From: Streptococcus sp. 'caviae'
GTDB lineage: Bacteria; Bacillota; Bacilli; Lactobacillales; Streptococcaceae
Direction: 5' to 3'
DNA: 64,000 nucleotides
NCBI RefSeq assembly: GCF_001937065.1
Contig: NZ_MOWR01000001.1
Location: 124,001 to 188,000 of the forward strand
The position numbers and the translations under genes are program-made. Below are positions 1-13,549 of this stretch, one piece after another; position 1 is the first letter of the stretch, and each line of letters starts with the position of its first letter. The notes under the pieces were generated by a model. That model saw nothing but the letters and a program-made list of their open reading frames with translations. It did not search any database and was not told the DNA's origin.

Positions 1-355
1 CTAAGGCCGGCAAGAGAGGCGCAAAAATTCCAGAAATAGCTGAGAAAACTTTACTGATGAGACTGCCGCCTTCTTCCCCTCCTTCATCAAGGCTGTTATC
101 GTCATTTCCCTTAACCAGAATTTCAAATTCATCATAGACATGAGGAACCTCTGTTCCGATTAGAATCTGATACTGGCCGGCCTTGTTGATGACATCTACA
201 ACTCCTTCAACATTTTTGATAGCTGCATCATCTGCTTTGGAGCTGTCTTTTAAGTTTAAACGCAACCTCGTTGCACAATGTGTCATGTTCAAAATGTTTT
301 CAGGACCGCCAATATGACTTAAAATGTCTCTAGCTGTTTTTTTGTAATCGACCAT
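1..355 (-). CDS. PTS transporter EIIB(C) component, beta-glucoside/glucose type, N-terminal part only
   Basis: Begins at an ATG at 355 and runs off the left window edge (118 codons seen). The first ~90 residues form a PTS EIIB domain with the phosphorylated cysteine in 'MTHCATRLR' (Cys27), followed by a Gly/Glu/Asp-rich linker and the start of a hydrophobic segment ('IFAPLLPAL'), as in EIIBC(A) permeases. EIIB passes phosphate from EIIA to the incoming sugar at the membrane. It starts 28 bp after the stop of the isomerase-like gene at 384-1316, so the two are one operon. The sugar cannot be told from this part; glucoside- or trehalose-type are the usual relatives. Confidence 0.85.
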   Translation of the reverse strand, partial: MVDYKKTARDILSHIGGPENILNMTHCATRLRLNLKDSSKADDAAIKNVEGVVDVINKAGQYQILIGTEVPHVYDEFEILVKGNDDNSLDEGGEEGGSLISKVFSAISGIFAPLLPAL

Positions 356-383
356 TTTATTCTCCTTTAGGTTGAAGGAAAGG

Positions 384-1316
384 TTAGTTTCCTTTAAAAA
401 ACTCAAGCATCAGCTGACTTGCTGCCACTGCATCATTCTTGTCAATAACAGACTGTATATATTCCAGACCCATCTTATCAATTAAACGCTCAAAATGCTC
501 AATCATTTTTATATTTTGTTCACATTCCTTTGAAGCATCTTCGATAACCGGAAAGGTATCAAAATAAATAACCCCATCAAAGTTGTGCTTTTTCAAATAA
601 TACAAGAGTTCCAGCGTCTTAAAAGGTGTCGAAGTTCCAACCATAAGCCCGTCATCGTTAAGACCATAGCCGTCATTGAGATGAATACCGTAGAGTTTTT
701 TTCGGTTGCCAAAAATATCGGCCGCAAAGGCTGGGTTTTCATGCTTCATCAGCATGTGGCAGTAATCCAGTGTCACACCGACATTTTCCCTATTGACATC
801 ATTCAGCATCATACCCGTCACACCCATGCTGTCAATAAAAGCGTAAGCCCGAGGCTGGAAAGGCTTGTATTCAATACTGATCTGCAAGTCAGGAGCATAA
901 TCGGCAATCGTTTGATAGGCAGCCGTCAGCTGCTGCCAGACTTTTTGATAATTGATTTGAAAACTGTAATCAAAACCATCAAAGCCCAGCCAAATAGTCA
1001 CTACTTTCCCGCCTGCCTGACGGCAGTAATCAGCAGCGTCCTTGCACAGCTGCAAAGCTTCTTGGGCAACCTGAGGGTCGGCATTTCCCAGTTCGCCATT
1101 GATAAACTGCTCTCTAAAACGCAGGGCAACCCCGTTTAAAGCTAAGTTATTGTCAGCTAGGAGAGTTTTCATCTCTTTTGCTTCATAGCCTTTGACATGC
1201 TCCGGATAGTTGAGGTCAACATAGCCCAAACCCAGCTCTTTAAAGCGTTTAAAAACCTCCTTGATATCATTGTTGTTTACTGGCAGAAACGAATTGATAC
1301 GTGTTGCTAATTTCAT
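384..1316 (-). CDS. sugar phosphate isomerase/epimerase-like TIM-barrel protein
   Basis: A 310-residue protein of the xylose isomerase-like TIM-barrel superfamily (AP endonuclease 2 fold). Metal-ligand-type motifs are visible: a Glu in 'ISIEYKPFQPR', Asp-His in 'TLDYCHMLM', and Asp-Gly in 'GIHLNDGYG'. Such enzymes isomerise or epimerise sugars or sugar phosphates in the cytoplasm. It is first in an operon with a PTS EII gene, so it probably acts on the imported phosphosugar; the substrate is not evident. The start at 1316 is preceded by a GAAAGGAAAG ribosome site, and a near-consensus promoter lies upstream. Confidence 0.8.
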   Translation of the reverse strand: MKLATRINSFLPVNNNDIKEVFKRFKELGLGYVDLNYPEHVKGYEAKEMKTLLADNNLALNGVALRFREQFINGELGNADPQVAQEALQLCKDAADYCRQAGGKVVTIWLGFDGFDYSFQINYQKVWQQLTAAYQTIADYAPDLQISIEYKPFQPRAYAFIDSMGVTGMMLNDVNRENVGVTLDYCHMLMKHENPAFAADIFGNRKKLYGIHLNDGYGLNDDGLMVGTSTPFKTLELLYYLKKHNFDGVIYFDTFPVIEDASKECEQNIKMIEHFERLIDKMGLEYIQSVIDKNDAVAASQLMLEFFKGN

Positions 1317-1346
1317 AATCTTTCCTTTCTATGTAGCTACAACTGT

Positions 1347-1375
1347 ATTATATCTTTTTTGTTAATCGTTTTCAA
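1347..1375 (-). promoter_or_regulatory. promoter of the isomerase/PTS operon, with a cre-like overlap
   Basis: On the minus strand TTGAAA (1370-1375) and TATAAT (1347-1352) are separated by 17 bp. The -35 overlaps TTGAAAACGATTAAC, which matches the catabolite-responsive element consensus except at its right end, so CcpA repression is possible. Confidence 0.7.
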
Positions 1376-1431
1376 TCATTTTTTATCATTTTTTTTAATA
1401 TTTTTTCAATTATTTTCGAACTTTGCCAATT

Positions 1432-1490
1432 TAAAACAAAAAAAGCGAGCACCAAACAGAATTCTTAAACAATCTGTTTGGTGCTCGCTT
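1432..1490 (-). terminator. intrinsic terminator of tsaB-rimI-tsaD
   Basis: A perfect 18-bp inverted repeat (1443-1460 with 1473-1490, 12-nt loop) is followed on the minus strand by a T-rich run (1432-1442). It starts 13 bp after the tsaD stop codon. Confidence 0.9.
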
Positions 1491-1503
1491 CTTGATTGCA
1501 CTT

Positions 1504-2514
1504 TTATTCTAAACTGTCAAATGCCAAACTTGGCTTCGCATTTAAATCAAGTTCTGCCAAGTGCCCCTTTTCATATTCTACAGCAGCAGCATAAGCTATC
1601 ATACCCGCATTGTCGCCGCAAAGCCGTAAGGGCGGAATAATGACAGGGACATCGCTTATTTCTGCCTCCAAACGCTCACGAAGTCCTTGATTTGCTGCTA
1701 CACCGCCTGCTACCACCAAGGTCTTGACAGGGTATTGCTCCAAGGCCTTTTTCGTCTTTGCTAAAAGAATGTCTAAGACTGCGGCTTGAAAAGAGGCACA
1801 TAAATCTTCTAAAGAAAGCTCTTCTCCCTTTTGCTGGGCATTATGGTGAAGATTAATAAAGGCCGATTTCAGTCCGGAAAAGGAAAATTCAAGATTGTCT
1901 TCCTTAATCATAGCTCGCGGGAAATTGTAAATATCCTGTCCCTTGTGAGCCAGTTCATCAATTTCTCTTCCGGCAGGGTAAGTCAGCCCCATGACACGGC
2001 CTACCTTGTCATAAGCTTCTCCCACTGCATCATCACGTGTTTCACCGATAATTTTATACTGTCCTGCTTCTGATACATAAACCAGTTCAGTATGACCGCC
2101 TGACACTAGGAGAGCTAGAAGAGGGTATTCTAAATTGGCTATGCTTTGTGCTGCCATGAGATGACCAGCCATATGATTGACTGGAATTAATGGAAGCCCA
2201 TGCGCCCAGGCAAAAGCCTTGGCCGCTGCCATCCCAACCAGCAGAGCTCCAACCAGTCCCGGACCGTAGGTCACCGCAACTGCCGATAAATCACTCGCCT
2301 CAACTCCTGCTTCTTGCAAAGCGTCCTGAATACACAGCGTAATAACCTCTACATGATGACGGCTGGCAACCTCCGGCACCACGCCGCCAAAACGCTTGTG
2401 GCTTTCTACCTGACTGGCAATAATATTGCTTAAAAGCTCACTATCATTTTTTAAAACAGCCACACTGGTCTCATCGCAGGATGATTCAATGGCTAAAATA
2501 TATCTATCTGTCAT
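1504..2514 (-). CDS. tsaD: tRNA N6-adenosine threonylcarbamoyltransferase TsaD
   Basis: A 336-residue member of the Kae1/TsaD (formerly Gcp) family. It transfers the threonylcarbamoyl group to A37 of ANN-decoding tRNAs, working with TsaB and TsaE. Visible marks are the N-terminal ATPase-fold motif '[12 protein letters not shown]', the metal-binding pair His113/His117 in 'VNHMAGHLM', and the glycine-rich '[13 protein letters not shown]'. Length is normal for the family. It is last in a tsaB-rimI-tsaD operon and ends at a strong terminator. Confidence 0.97.
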   Translation of the reverse strand: MTDRYILAIESSCDETSVAVLKNDSELLSNIIASQVESHKRFGGVVPEVASRHHVEVITLCIQDALQEAGVEASDLSAVAVTYGPGLVGALLVGMAAAKAFAWAHGLPLIPVNHMAGHLMAAQSIANLEYPLLALLVSGGHTELVYVSEAGQYKIIGETRDDAVGEAYDKVGRVMGLTYPAGREIDELAHKGQDIYNFPRAMIKEDNLEFSFSGLKSAFINLHHNAQQKGEELSLEDLCASFQAAVLDILLAKTKKALEQYPVKTLVVAGGVAANQGLRERLEAEISDVPVIIPPLRLCGDNAGMIAYAAAVEYEKGHLAELDLNAKPSLAFDSLE

Positions 2515-2534
2515 TCGTTTTCTTTCTTTTTACC

Positions 2535-2972
2535 TTAATAGAGCAAACCTTCACGTTTCATTAAAATAGCATCTTCTATGGGATTATGGTAATAGGCCTT
2601 CCTTTCAGCAACAGCCCGAAAACCGAATTTCCGATAAAGAGCCTGCGCTGCTTGATTAGAAGCTCTAACTTCCAAAAAGACAGGAAGCTGTTCGTCTTTT
2701 ATAAATACACTCATAAGCTGACTGCCCAGCCCTTTCCCCTGATAGGCTTTCTTAACAGCAATGTTAGTCACTTCAAGCTCTCCCACTAAGTGCTGAATGG
2801 ACAAAAAACCGACAATTTTCTTGTCATCGTAGGCAAAAAAGTAATCGGCATCCCGACGGTTCATGTCTGCCAAAATCTGTTTTTTGCTCCAAGGGGAAAC
2901 AGAATAAACATCTTCTAAGATGGAAAAGAGAGTCCCAGCTAGTTTTTTATTCTTTTCATCTTTCATCATCAC
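2535..2972 (-). CDS. rimI: ribosomal protein S18-alanine N-acetyltransferase RimI (GNAT)
   Basis: A 145-residue GNAT protein with the acetyl-CoA loop in 'KAYQGKGLGSQLM' and the C-terminal 'ASNQAAQALYRKFGF' motif. RimI acetylates the N-terminal alanine of S18. The start codon overlaps the tsaB stop (4-bp overlap 2969-2972), implying translational coupling. Three Met/Lys codons stand at the N-terminus, so the start may lie at the second ATG. The function rests on family and on the tsaB-rimI-tsaD context. Confidence 0.9.
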   Translation of the reverse strand: MMMKDEKNKKLAGTLFSILEDVYSVSPWSKKQILADMNRRDADYFFAYDDKKIVGFLSIQHLVGELEVTNIAVKKAYQGKGLGSQLMSVFIKDEQLPVFLEVRASNQAAQALYRKFGFRAVAERKAYYHNPIEDAILMKREGLLY

Positions 2973-3655
2973 ACCCGTTTGATATAGGCAAGACCAGATT
3001 CCTTATGAGTTTTGAGCCAGTTTTCTTCTGCCTCCACCCGTTTGAGATATTTGGGAACAAAGCTGTGCACATCAACAGGCGCCAGTTTTTGACCTGCCTG
3101 ACCAATTTTAAAAGCAGACGGCAGAACTTCCTGCACCTTAGCCTCAGGAAAGGCCTGACTGATTTCTTGGCGAAAAACTGCTACTTCTCCTACAAAGGTG
3201 ACCTGTTCTCTGCCCTTTAAATGTTCTAAAACCGCAGCCAAAGCAGCATGTCTGTCAGCCTCCACAGCTCTGCCATTTTCATAAAAACCAACATAGACAT
3301 TACGGCGTCTGGCATCCATAATAGGAATAACCAAGCCCTTCGAGTGACTGCTGAGAGCAAGTGCCTGCAAACTGGAGACGCCCACCAAATCAATAGCAAG
3401 TGCATAAGCCAGCGTCTTAGCGGTTGCCACAGCCACGCGCAGTCCCGTGTAAGAACCGGGGCCTTCCGCAACCACAATACGGTCTAAATCGGCTGGCTTC
3501 AAATCTGCTGATTTCAGCAAAAAATCAATCGCAGGCATCAGACTGACACTGTGATTTTTTTTAATATTTAAGGTCATAGATGCCAAAAGATACTCCTCCT
3601 CTAAAAGAGCAACGGACATCGTTTTACTTGACGTATCAAATGCTAAAATTTTCAT
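2969..3655 (-). CDS. tsaB: tRNA threonylcarbamoyladenosine biosynthesis protein TsaB
   Basis: A 228-residue paralogue of TsaD with the N-terminal 'ILAFDTSSKTMSVAL' motif and 'VVAEGPGSYTGLRVA', typical of TsaB (YeaZ). It is the non-catalytic partner that forms the TsaBDE complex for t6A synthesis. It overlaps rimI by 4 bp, and a 24-codon open frame (3665-3736) ends 9 bp before its start. Confidence 0.95.
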   Translation of the reverse strand: MKILAFDTSSKTMSVALLEEEYLLASMTLNIKKNHSVSLMPAIDFLLKSADLKPADLDRIVVAEGPGSYTGLRVAVATAKTLAYALAIDLVGVSSLQALALSSHSKGLVIPIMDARRRNVYVGFYENGRAVEADRHAALAAVLEHLKGREQVTFVGEVAVFRQEISQAFPEAKVQEVLPSAFKIGQAGQKLAPVDVHSFVPKYLKRVEAEENWLKTHKESGLAYIKRV

Positions 3656-3664
3656 GACTTTCCT

Positions 3665-3736
3665 TTATTTCTTCTCATCCCAGAGTAAACGGCGTTTGAG
3701 TTTTTCTTCGTAAGAGCTGCCTTTTCTCCTAAACAT
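3665..3736 (-). CDS. putative 23-residue basic small protein upstream of tsaB
   Basis: Reads MFRRKGSSYEEKLKRRLLWD followed by EKK and TAA. It is highly charged, with no signal peptide, and ends 9 bp before the tsaB start. An AAAGG lies only 3 bp before the ATG, which is short for a ribosome site. It could be a real small protein or an upstream frame controlling tsaB. I do not recognise a family. Confidence 0.4.
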   Translation of the reverse strand: MFRRKGSSYEEKLKRRLLWDEKK

Positions 3737-4076
3737 GAGCCTTTTACTATTGTACACCATATTATCTCAATTGTTTATTATTTTCCTTCAAAAATATAGC
3801 ATAAAAATAAGGGACTGTCATCTTTTTTAAATAAATTCCTGCCAACTTTTGAACTGCACCTCAACAGTTAGACTAAACATCTGATGGATTGAGAATTTTA
3901 TCCTAATGCTTTTACTAACTTCTTAAATTATGGTATAATCTTAATAATTGCAACGAATCAAGGTTAAACCTATTACTCATAAAAATTTCATAGTTTCCTG
4001 TCAAATATAGCGAGGTCTTATATTTGACCGATTTTTTGTAGTTTGGATTAATCATGATATAACAGAAAGGAATAAA
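3737..4076. other. divergent intergenic region tsaB / rpoY
   Basis: A 340-bp AT-rich region between divergent operons, holding the rpoY promoter (3911-3939) and a ~130-nt rpoY leader. A weak minus-strand -10-like TACAAT lies near the small frame upstream of tsaB. A stretch at 3851-3880 (gaactgcacctcaacagtta) recalls the ends of IS3-type elements but is too short to call. Confidence 0.5.
3911..3939 (+). promoter_or_regulatory. promoter of rpoY-rnjA
   Basis: TTTACT (3911-3916), 17-bp spacer, TATAAT (3934-3939), with the extended -10 dinucleotide TG at 3931-3932. This would give a leader of about 130 nt before rpoY. Confidence 0.7.
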
Positions 4077-4307
4077 ATGATTTACAAAGTTTTCTATCAA
4101 GAAACCCAAGACCGCAGTCCGCGCCGCGAACAGACAAAAGCTCTCTATCTCGATGTTGATGCTAACGATGAACTTGAAGGACGCATCAAAGCCCGCCAAA
4201 TAGTTGAAGAAAAAACAGCTTACAATATTGAATTTATCGAACTTCTCTCAGACAGACACCTGGAATACGAAAAAGAAACAGGTGCCTTTGAACTAACGGA
4301 GTTCTAA
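4077..4307 (+). CDS. rpoY: RNA polymerase epsilon subunit (DUF1447)
   Basis: A 76-residue protein, '[20 protein letters not shown]', matching the epsilon/YkzG family: a small auxiliary subunit of RNA polymerase in Firmicutes, almost always upstream of RNase J1, as here. The ribosome site AGAAAGGA stands at 4064-4071. The stop codon is followed after one base by the rnjA ATG at 4309, so the pair is translationally coupled. Confidence 0.95.
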   Translation: MIYKVFYQETQDRSPRREQTKALYLDVDANDELEGRIKARQIVEEKTAYNIEFIELLSDRHLEYEKETGAFELTEF

Positions 4308-4308
4308 A

Positions 4309-5991
4309 ATGGCAAATATTAATTTAAAAGCCGAAGAAGTCGGTGTTTATGCTATTGGCGGACTGGGAGAAATCGGTAAAAATACTTATGGCATTGAATA
4401 CCAAGATGAGATTATCATTGTTGATGCCGGGATTAAATTTCCTGAAGATGATCTCCTTGGCATTGACTATGTCATCCCAGATTATTCTTATATTGTGGAC
4501 AATATTGACCGCATCAAGGCGCTCGTCATTACACACGGTCACGAAGACCATATCGGCGGCATTCCTTTTCTTTTGAAGCAGGTCAATATTCCTATTTATG
4601 CAGGTCCTTTGGCCTTGGCTCTTATTCGCGGTAAATTGGAAGAGCACGGTCTTTTGCGCGATGCAAAATTATACGAAATTAACCATAATACTGAGCTGAC
4701 CTTTAAAAACCTCAGCGTCACTTTCTTTAGAACCACTCACTCTATACCAGAGCCCTTGGGAGTTGTTATTCACACGCCTCAAGGAAAAATTGTCTGTACC
4801 GGAGACTTCAAATTTGACTTCACGCCGGTTGGTGAACCGGCCGATCTTCACCGCATGGCTGCTCTTGGCGAAGATGGCGTACTCTGTCTTTTGTCAGACT
4901 CGACCAATGCCGAAATTCCGACCTTTACCAATTCCGAAAAAGTTGTCGGACAGTCTATTATGAATATTATTGAAGGCATTCACGGGCGGATTATTTTTGC
5001 CTCCTTTGCCTCCAATATTTTCCGTCTGCAGCAAGCTGCCGAAGCAGCTGTAAAAACAGGACGCAAAATCGCTGTTTTTGGCCGCTCCATGGAAAAAGCC
5101 ATTGCCAACGGTATTGAACTGGGTTACATAAAGGTGCCTAAAGGAACCTTTATCGAGCCTAACGAAATCAAAGAATACCATGCCGGTGACATTATGATTA
5201 TGTGTACAGGAAGCCAGGGAGAATCTATGGCAGCCTTGTCTAGGATTGCTAACGGCACACACAGGCAAGTTCAGCTGCAGCCCGGTGACACTGTCATTTT
5301 CTCATCCAGTCCCATTCCCGGTAACACAACCAGCGTCAATAAGCTGATTAATACCATTCAGGAAGCCGGCGTTGAGGTCATTCACGGCAAGGTCAACAAT
5401 ATCCATACATCCGGACACGGCGGCCAGCAGGAACAAAAACTGATGCTGCGCCTAATCAAGCCAAAATTCTTCATGCCTGTTCACGGTGAATACCGTATGC
5501 AAAAAGTCCATGCTGGACTGGCTATTGATACGGGGGTTCCTAAGGATAACATCTTCATCATGGAAAATGGTGATGTTCTGGCCTTAACTAAAAACTCTGC
5601 CAGAAGAGCCGGGCATTTCAATGCTCAGGACATTTACGTTGACGGAAACGGTATCGGTGATATCGGTGCAGCTGTCCTGCGCGATCGCCGCGATCTTTCT
5701 GAGGACGGTGTTGTTTTGGCCGTAGCCACTGTTGATTTCAAAACTAAAATGATTCTGGCCGGTCCGGATATTCTCAGCCGCGGCTTTATCTATATGCGGG
5801 AATCCGGCGACCTCATTCGCAGCAGCCAGCGAATTCTTTTCAATGCTATTCGCATCGCTCTGAAAAATAAAGAAGCCAGCATTCAGTCAGTCAACGGAGC
5901 TATTGTCAATGCACTCAGACCATATCTCTATGAAAAGACCGAGCGCGAACCTATTATCATTCCTATGATTTTAACTCCTGACAAACACTAA
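4309..5991 (+). CDS. rnjA: ribonuclease J1
   Basis: A 560-residue metallo-beta-lactamase/beta-CASP ribonuclease with 5'-3' exonuclease and endonuclease activity in mRNA decay and RNA maturation. The zinc motif HGHEDH lies at residues 76-81, a second His in 'FRTTHSIPE', Asp in 'CTGDFKFDF', and the beta-CASP histidine region '[11 protein letters not shown]'. The C-terminal dimerisation domain is present. Co-transcribed with rpoY and ended by the terminator at 5999-6025. Confidence 0.97.
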   Translation: MANINLKAEEVGVYAIGGLGEIGKNTYGIEYQDEIIIVDAGIKFPEDDLLGIDYVIPDYSYIVDNIDRIKALVITHGHEDHIGGIPFLLKQVNIPIYAGPLALALIRGKLEEHGLLRDAKLYEINHNTELTFKNLSVTFFRTTHSIPEPLGVVIHTPQGKIVCTGDFKFDFTPVGEPADLHRMAALGEDGVLCLLSDSTNAEIPTFTNSEKVVGQSIMNIIEGIHGRIIFASFASNIFRLQQAAEAAVKTGRKIAVFGRSMEKAIANGIELGYIKVPKGTFIEPNEIKEYHAGDIMIMCTGSQGESMAALSRIANGTHRQVQLQPGDTVIFSSSPIPGNTTSVNKLINTIQEAGVEVIHGKVNNIHTSGHGGQQEQKLMLRLIKPKFFMPVHGEYRMQKVHAGLAIDTGVPKDNIFIMENGDVLALTKNSARRAGHFNAQDIYVDGNGIGDIGAAVLRDRRDLSEDGVVLAVATVDFKTKMILAGPDILSRGFIYMRESGDLIRSSQRILFNAIRIALKNKEASIQSVNGAIVNALRPYLYEKTEREPIIIPMILTPDKH

Positions 5992-5998
5992 AATTTAA

Positions 5999-6025
5999 AA
6001 CGAGACCTACCGGCCTCGTTTTTTT
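5999..6025 (+). terminator. rnjA terminator
   Basis: Stem AACGAGACC (5999-6007) with GGCCTCGTT (6012-6020), one mismatch, four-base loop, followed by seven T. It starts just after the rnjA stop. Confidence 0.85.
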
Positions 6026-6039
6026 ACTTTTATAACAAT

Positions 6040-6095
6040 AAAAGATCCAAGCCCTTCTTAGCCGCACAGCAGCTTCGAATTGCCTTGGATCTTTT
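6040..6095 (-). terminator. terminator of the LysM-CHAP gene, possibly bidirectional
   Basis: A 12-bp inverted repeat (AAAAGATCCAAG at 6040-6051, its complement at 6084-6095) encloses 32 nt. It lies 9 bp past the stop of the minus-strand gene at 6105. Confidence 0.75.
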
Positions 6096-6104
6096 TAATA
6101 ATGA

Positions 6105-6740
6105 TTAATTCGCATAAATATAGCTGACAGTGCCAGGTGTACCACTGTTATTTGGATCGAACCAGCCGCGGTAGTTATCAAGCCACTGCTGATCTTTATA
6201 ATTTGATTCCAGAACTTGAATTCTGCCATCTTCACCAACAGCTGTTACATAAGCAACATGCCCGTAACCGCCATCTGTCCAGCATATAATTGAGCCAACT
6301 GCCGGAGTATTGCCGACACTGTAACCCTGTGCTGCTGCGCTGGCAGCCCAGTCACCGCCATTGCCCCACCAATCGCCGGCCCAAGATGCGACTTCTTTTA
6401 CTCCCCAGGTACATTGGCCAACGGGATAGGTATTGCCATCTTCTGCCGGTGCTGCTTCTGCGGGAGCTGCAGCTGGTGCCTGTGTCTGGCTAGTATCTGC
6501 AGGTGCTGCAGGACTGTTGACCGTTAAGGTCTGTCCCGGCAAAATGAGACTGGTAATTTCTTTTCCGTTAAGTGCTGCCAATTCATAGGCATCCATATTG
6601 TACTTTTGGGCAACACTGAAAAAAGAATCGCCCTCTTGAAGGGTATACGTGTCTGCACTCGTTATTTCATTTCCTAAAACAACTGTTGCTGCCGTAGCTG
6701 CAACAGTAAAGGCTGCTTTTTTAAAAAAATGATTTTTCAT
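6105..6740 (-). CDS. secreted LysM-CHAP peptidoglycan hydrolase/amidase
   Basis: A 211-residue exported protein: signal peptide ~1-29, one LysM domain at ~31-74 ('[20 protein letters not shown]'), an Ala/Pro-rich linker ~77-103, and a C-terminal CHAP domain ~105-207 with catalytic Cys110 ('VGQCTWG') and His161 ('GYGHVAYV'). LysM binds peptidoglycan and CHAP cleaves it as an amidase or endopeptidase, so a role in wall turnover or daughter-cell separation is likely. It is monocistronic, with a TAAAAGGAGA-type ribosome site and its own terminator. Confidence 0.92.
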   Translation of the reverse strand: MKNHFFKKAAFTVAATAATVVLGNEITSADTYTLQEGDSFFSVAQKYNMDAYELAALNGKEITSLILPGQTLTVNSPAAPADTSQTQAPAAAPAEAAPAEDGNTYPVGQCTWGVKEVASWAGDWWGNGGDWAASAAAQGYSVGNTPAVGSIICWTDGGYGHVAYVTAVGEDGRIQVLESNYKDQQWLDNYRGWFDPNNSGTPGTVSYIYAN

Positions 6741-6849
6741 AACTATTCCTATCTTCTCCTTTTAGTAGTAATAACATCATATCGAATAATTATTTCAAAC
6801 TTTTTAAGAAAAAGAACTTTTTCCATTACTAATTGATAACAAGGAAAGA

Positions 6850-6870
6850 CTGGGACACAAATATGCCCAG
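6850..6870 (-). terminator. hairpin downstream of galE
   Basis: CTGGG (6850-6854) pairs with CCCAG (6866-6870) around an 11-nt loop, 69 bp past the galE stop. On the minus strand it is followed by TCTTTCCTT, a weak T-tract, so termination is plausible but not certain. Confidence 0.5.
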
Positions 6871-6938
6871 CCCTATTAAATATAAAAAATTCTCTGTGCT
6901 CGTTCAATTGCAAAGATGACTAGCAAAAAATGGCCAAT

Positions 6939-7940
6939 TTATTTTCTGTCATCATACCCTTTTGGATGGCTAGAATGCCATGCCCATGCCGAAGCAATAA
7001 TTTTTTCAATGTCGTCAAATTGTGGTTCCCAACCAAGGATCTCACGCGCTTTGTCAGATGACGCAATCAAAGTATCTGGGTCTCCAGGGCGACGGTCAGC
7101 AAGTTCTGCTGGAATTTCTTTGCCAGTCACTTTACGAGCGGCTTCGAGAATTTGAAGATTTGAAAATCCTGTTGAAGAACCCAGATTAAATGCCGTCGAC
7201 GGATTACCTTTACGCAAGTATTTTACCGCAAGCAAATGCGCATCTGCTAGGTCAAACGGGTGCACATAATCACGGATATTAGTGCCATCCGGCGTGTTGT
7301 AATCATTACCAAAAATCATGATTTTTTCACGCACACCTTGTGCTACTTGTAAAATAATTGGTAACAAATGTGTTTCTGGTCCATGGTCTTCACCGATTGA
7401 GCCATCTGGCTTAGCACCAGCTACGTTGAAATAGCGAAGCGGTACAAATTTAATACCATAAGCTTGGTCAGACCATTTCATGATGGTTTCCATCATAAGT
7501 TTACTTTCACCATAGGGATTGATTGGACGTTGCGGCGTTGTTTCTTTGATTGGAATTTCATCTGGAATGCCATAAGTTGCTGCTGTTGATGAGAAAACAA
7601 TGTACTTCACACCAAATTCATTCATCACTTTAAGCAATTTAACCATACCAGCTGTATTGTTATCAAAGTATTTTAAGGGGTTTTCCATTGATTCGGCAAC
7701 CAATGAGTAAGCCGCAAAGTGAATGACCGCATCTATATCTGGATTTGCTGCAAAGACTTTACGCATAAAATCTGGGTCAGTCAGGTCGCCTTGATAGAAT
7801 GTCGCATCAGGGTGAACCGCAGCACGGTGTCCTGTCACCAAACTATCAACCACAACAACCTTTTCTTCACCTTTTTCAACCAAACGGTCAACCATGTGAG
7901 AACCGATGTAACCAGCCCCACCAAGCACTAAAATTGACAT
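6939..7940 (-). CDS. galE: UDP-glucose 4-epimerase
   Basis: A 333-residue short-chain dehydrogenase-fold epimerase that interconverts UDP-galactose and UDP-glucose, the last Leloir step. The NAD-binding motif 'GGAGYIGSH' is at residues 7-15, and the catalytic pair Tyr143/Lys147 lies in 'NPYGESK', with Ser118 upstream in 'FSSTAA'. It follows galT by 9 bp, giving an operon galK-galT-galE divergent from galR. Confidence 0.97.
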   Translation of the reverse strand: MSILVLGGAGYIGSHMVDRLVEKGEEKVVVVDSLVTGHRAAVHPDATFYQGDLTDPDFMRKVFAANPDIDAVIHFAAYSLVAESMENPLKYFDNNTAGMVKLLKVMNEFGVKYIVFSSTAATYGIPDEIPIKETTPQRPINPYGESKLMMETIMKWSDQAYGIKFVPLRYFNVAGAKPDGSIGEDHGPETHLLPIILQVAQGVREKIMIFGNDYNTPDGTNIRDYVHPFDLADAHLLAVKYLRKGNPSTAFNLGSSTGFSNLQILEAARKVTGKEIPAELADRRPGDPDTLIASSDKAREILGWEPQFDDIEKIIASAWAWHSSHPKGYDDRK

Positions 7941-7949
7941 TTATTTCTC

Positions 7950-9425
7950 CTATTCTAATCCCACGCTGTCCACAAAACGCATAAAGGCAGCTTGACCTTC
8001 TTTATCTCGTTTGTAAACACCTGCGTCTTCTAAAACACGGACAAAGGTTTGCCCGACAGCCTGTCTGACGATTTCTGAAACAGTTTCTTTATTGACTTCT
8101 GGATGGCTAGCCTTGATGGCATCCGCCCAATCCTTGTGATAGTTCGCTATCTTATTATACTGGTTCAGGAGGTATTTTCCAACTTCTATCAGTTCATCTT
8201 TTAACCTTGGCGGCAAAATAGCCAAGCCCATAACCTCAATCAGACCGATATTTTCTTTCTTGATATGCTGCACATCAGCGTGCGGATGGTAAACACCATC
8301 AGGAAATTCAGCTGTCGTGTGATTGTCACGAAGGACGATATCCAGTTCAAAAACTCCGTCACGTTTACGAGCAATTGGTGTCACAGTGTGATGCGGTGTG
8401 TCTCCTGTATAAGCGACAACGTCAACACTGGCATCGGAATAATCACGCCAAGCCAAACGAATTTTTTCAGCCAATTCAACTAAACGATATTTGTCTTCAC
8501 TGCGCAGTCTGATAACTGACATTGGCCAATTAACAATACCAGCTGTCACATCAGAAAAACCTTTGAACTGAAACTCACGGTCTAGCTCTGCTATTTCCAT
8601 AGGAAAAACCTGACGACCACCTTGATAATGATTGTGTGTCAAAATTGACCCGCCAACAATCGGCAAATCAGAGTTCGACCCTGCAAAATACCCTGGGAAC
8701 ATGTCCACAATGTCTACTAACTGCGCAAAAGTATCCTTGTTAATAACCATTGGCACATGCTGAATGTCGAGGAAAATGCAGTGCTCATTGAAATAAGCAT
8801 AAGGCGAATACTGGAAGCCCCATTTCCTATCACCCAAATTCATACGGATAATGCGGTGGTTGGCGCGAGCAGGGTGGTTAATTCTGCCTTGGTAACCTTC
8901 ATTTTCCATGCAAAGTTGGCATTTTGGGTATGAAGAAGTTTTGACAAGTTTAGCTTGTGCGATGGCTTTGGGATCTTTTTCAGGTTTTGATAAATTGATT
9001 GTGATTTGAATATCGCCATATTGTGATGAAGTTGTAAAGGCAATATTTTTTGCAATTGCGGCAACTTTTATATAATCGTTGCGTTTGCTGAGGGCGTAAA
9101 AATCTGCGATAGCTTGCCGGGGTGATTTTGCATAAGTATCCCAGAATTTACGGTTCACCTGACTTGGGACAGGCGTGATAAAATTCATTAGCTCAGCACC
9201 CAAACAATCCTTTTCAGCCGCCAATTCACCAACCTTGCCATTTTGCACGGCTAAGTCAACCAGTTCATCTTTGAGAGCAATAAGATCTGTTCGCTTCGTT
9301 TCATGCTGGCTCCCTTCCTCGCCAACAAGGGCAAGGATACGATTACGCAAGTAAAAAATATCATCTTCTGTGTAGTCGCTAACTGCAATGACTTTAGCGA
9401 CAAAAGTATCTACTAATGCTGCCAT
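7950..9425 (-). CDS. galT: galactose-1-phosphate uridylyltransferase, Firmicutes type
   Basis: A 491-residue GalT of the long Gram-positive class, exchanging UMP between UDP-glucose and galactose-1-phosphate. His-rich motifs include '[11 protein letters not shown]' and '[10 protein letters not shown]'. The frame is open further upstream inside galK, but the start at 9425 ('[20 protein letters not shown]') is chosen because it has an AAGGAAG ribosome site 7 bp away and lies 4 bp past the galK stop. It sits between galK and galE in the Leloir operon. Confidence 0.95.
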   Translation of the reverse strand: MAALVDTFVAKVIAVSDYTEDDIFYLRNRILALVGEEGSQHETKRTDLIALKDELVDLAVQNGKVGELAAEKDCLGAELMNFITPVPSQVNRKFWDTYAKSPRQAIADFYALSKRNDYIKVAAIAKNIAFTTSSQYGDIQITINLSKPEKDPKAIAQAKLVKTSSYPKCQLCMENEGYQGRINHPARANHRIIRMNLGDRKWGFQYSPYAYFNEHCIFLDIQHVPMVINKDTFAQLVDIVDMFPGYFAGSNSDLPIVGGSILTHNHYQGGRQVFPMEIAELDREFQFKGFSDVTAGIVNWPMSVIRLRSEDKYRLVELAEKIRLAWRDYSDASVDVVAYTGDTPHHTVTPIARKRDGVFELDIVLRDNHTTAEFPDGVYHPHADVQHIKKENIGLIEVMGLAILPPRLKDELIEVGKYLLNQYNKIANYHKDWADAIKASHPEVNKETVSEIVRQAVGQTFVRVLEDAGVYKRDKEGQAAFMRFVDSVGLE

Positions 9426-9429
9426 AATC

Positions 9430-11724
<2,295 letters not shown>

Positions 11725-11822
11725 CATGGGGCGCCAAGACTTTAATTTAAACTTTTATAAAACAAGAACAGCTGTAATTGAGTATAAGAAAAAATTGATG
11801 TGATATTATATCATGTAAAACT

Positions 11823-11860
11823 AAAAAGGAAACGACTGATGGTTTAATCGTTTCCTTTTT
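11823..11860. terminator. bidirectional terminator between galR and dexB
   Basis: A perfect 13-bp inverted repeat (11823-11835 with 11848-11860, 12-nt loop) has an A-run on its left and a T-run on its right. It can end both convergent transcripts. Confidence 0.85.
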
Positions 11861-11870
11861 TAATTTTAAG

Positions 11871-13526
<1,656 letters not shown>

Positions 13527-13549
13527 TCAATAATCAGAAAATTCTATTT

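Noticed and set aside
585-1139. Plus-strand 184-codon frame
   Set aside because: Antisense to the isomerase-like gene, with no ribosome site or family.
3851-3880. Similarity to IS3-type ends upstream of rpoY
   Set aside because: Only about 20 bp, no partner end and no transposase piece nearby.
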